Assembly (NCBI GenBank): GCA_023461435.1
Contig: JAEYLC010000034.1
Coordinates: forward strand, 124,001-188,000
Source: Bacillota bacterium
Lineage (GTDB): Bacteria; Bacillota; Clostridia; Christensenellales; SZUA-584
Length of the DNA stretch: 64,000 nucleotides
Direction: 5' to 3'
The notes under the pieces were generated by a model. The model was not told where the DNA came from. It ran no database searches and saw only the letters and a list, made by a program, of their open reading frames with translations. The first letter of the stretch is position 1, and each line of letters starts with the position of its first letter. The position numbers were made by a program, and so were the translations under genes. Below are positions 63,734 through 64,000 of this stretch, one piece after another.

Positions 63734-64000
63734 AAAAGTTTATACAAGCCTTGCTTGTCAACTTCGCACTGGTGGTTCTTGGCGCACACATCGTTCCCAG
63801 TATTATTAATAACGATTGGACGCACTCGAACTTTATACTGGAGTTACTGTTTGTAACCGTTGTGATTCGCTTGCTGCTGCTTCTCACAAATAAATTCAGT
63901 TCTCACTATCCAATTATTGAATATCTGCTGGAGCTTGGGATGATTCTGGCGGTCGTACTTGGTTTTGGCTGGCTATTCAAGTGGTATGATTTGGCTCATC
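63730..64000 (+). CDS. DUF3021-like membrane protein (3' end outside window)
   Basis: The ATG at 63730 overlaps the LytTR stop (ATGA). The readable 90 residues start MKKFIQALLVNFALVVLGA and show at least two membrane helices, with a third begun. Size and partner suit the DUF3021 family, which likely holds or modulates the LytTR protein at the membrane. The frame is open to the window edge. Confidence 0.75.
   Translation, partial: MKKFIQALLVNFALVVLGAHIVPSIINNDWTHSNFILELLFVTVVIRLLLLLTNKFSSHYPIIEYLLELGMILAVVLGFGWLFKWYDLAH

Overview
The window looks like a spore-forming, Gram-positive anaerobe of the Clostridia (Firmicutes) with a mid-GC chromosome. The evidence is sigma-E with its protease SpoIIGA, a sigma-K gene, a GerMN lipoprotein, SleB-type hydrolases, HPr kinase, a perfect CIRCE element, an LPXTG-type anchor and many AGGAGG ribosome binding sites.

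The main discovery is a sigK-intervening (skin-like) element. The sigma-K gene starts at 6528 and runs normally to the recognition helix of region 4.2 (...SRSYVS), then ends early as ERA-stop. The missing 3' end (SYVSRIESKAIAKL...) lies 12.5 kb away at 19659-19733, just after a large serine recombinase gene. Both halves carry the same 12-bp core TCCTATGTATCG, in the same codon frame. Excision of 12,513 bp would give an uninterrupted 230-residue sigma-K. The element carries a degraded IS1182-type transposase, a LacI-family regulator, a 2206-residue surface GH95 enzyme with LacI-type operators upstream, a peroxiredoxin remnant, a 42-codon ORF and the recombinase.

Layout. 1-6290: end of a MalT/LuxR-type regulator, then a BspA/X2 surface protein whose LPVTG anchor is cut off by an in-frame amber codon, then a sortase-like remnant. 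6528-19733: sigK plus element. 19759-28503: housekeeping genes (endonuclease IV-like, M24 peptidase, EF-P, CDF transporter, GerMN protein, RNase PH, RdgB, phosphoesterase, nucleotidyltransferase, rhodanese). 28760-30320: spoIIGA-sigE. 30446-37490: nitroreductase, CbrC, CIRCE-controlled Hsp20, ArgJ, a CRP/FNR-ferredoxin pair and two acyltransferase-like genes. 37506-43833: an F-type ATP synthase operon without a separate delta gene; the delta C-terminal domain is fused to the front of alpha and the delta N-terminal domain is absent. 44494-46247: phosphatase, TetR, flavodoxin. 46266-52652: three paralogous membrane-anchored SleB/PG-binding hydrolases sharing one promoter architecture (TRTTAC-N5-TRTTAC-N7 before the -35), with an ACT protein and two Cys-containing paralogues between them. 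52824-58942: membrane protein, orphan solute-binding protein, ROK kinase, HPr kinase, HAD phosphatase and D,D-carboxypeptidase. 59382-64000: tRNA-Arg(ACG), an AT-rich island, PpnP, DUF4256, an acyltransferase remnant and a LytTR/DUF3021 pair that runs off the end.

How it fits together: SpoIIGA and sigma-E begin the mother-cell programme, and sigma-K would be assembled only after recombinase-driven excision of the element. The three hydrolases, the carboxypeptidase and the GerMN protein fit cell-wall and spore-cortex work. All calls come from reading the sequence and remembered family features; no searches were run.
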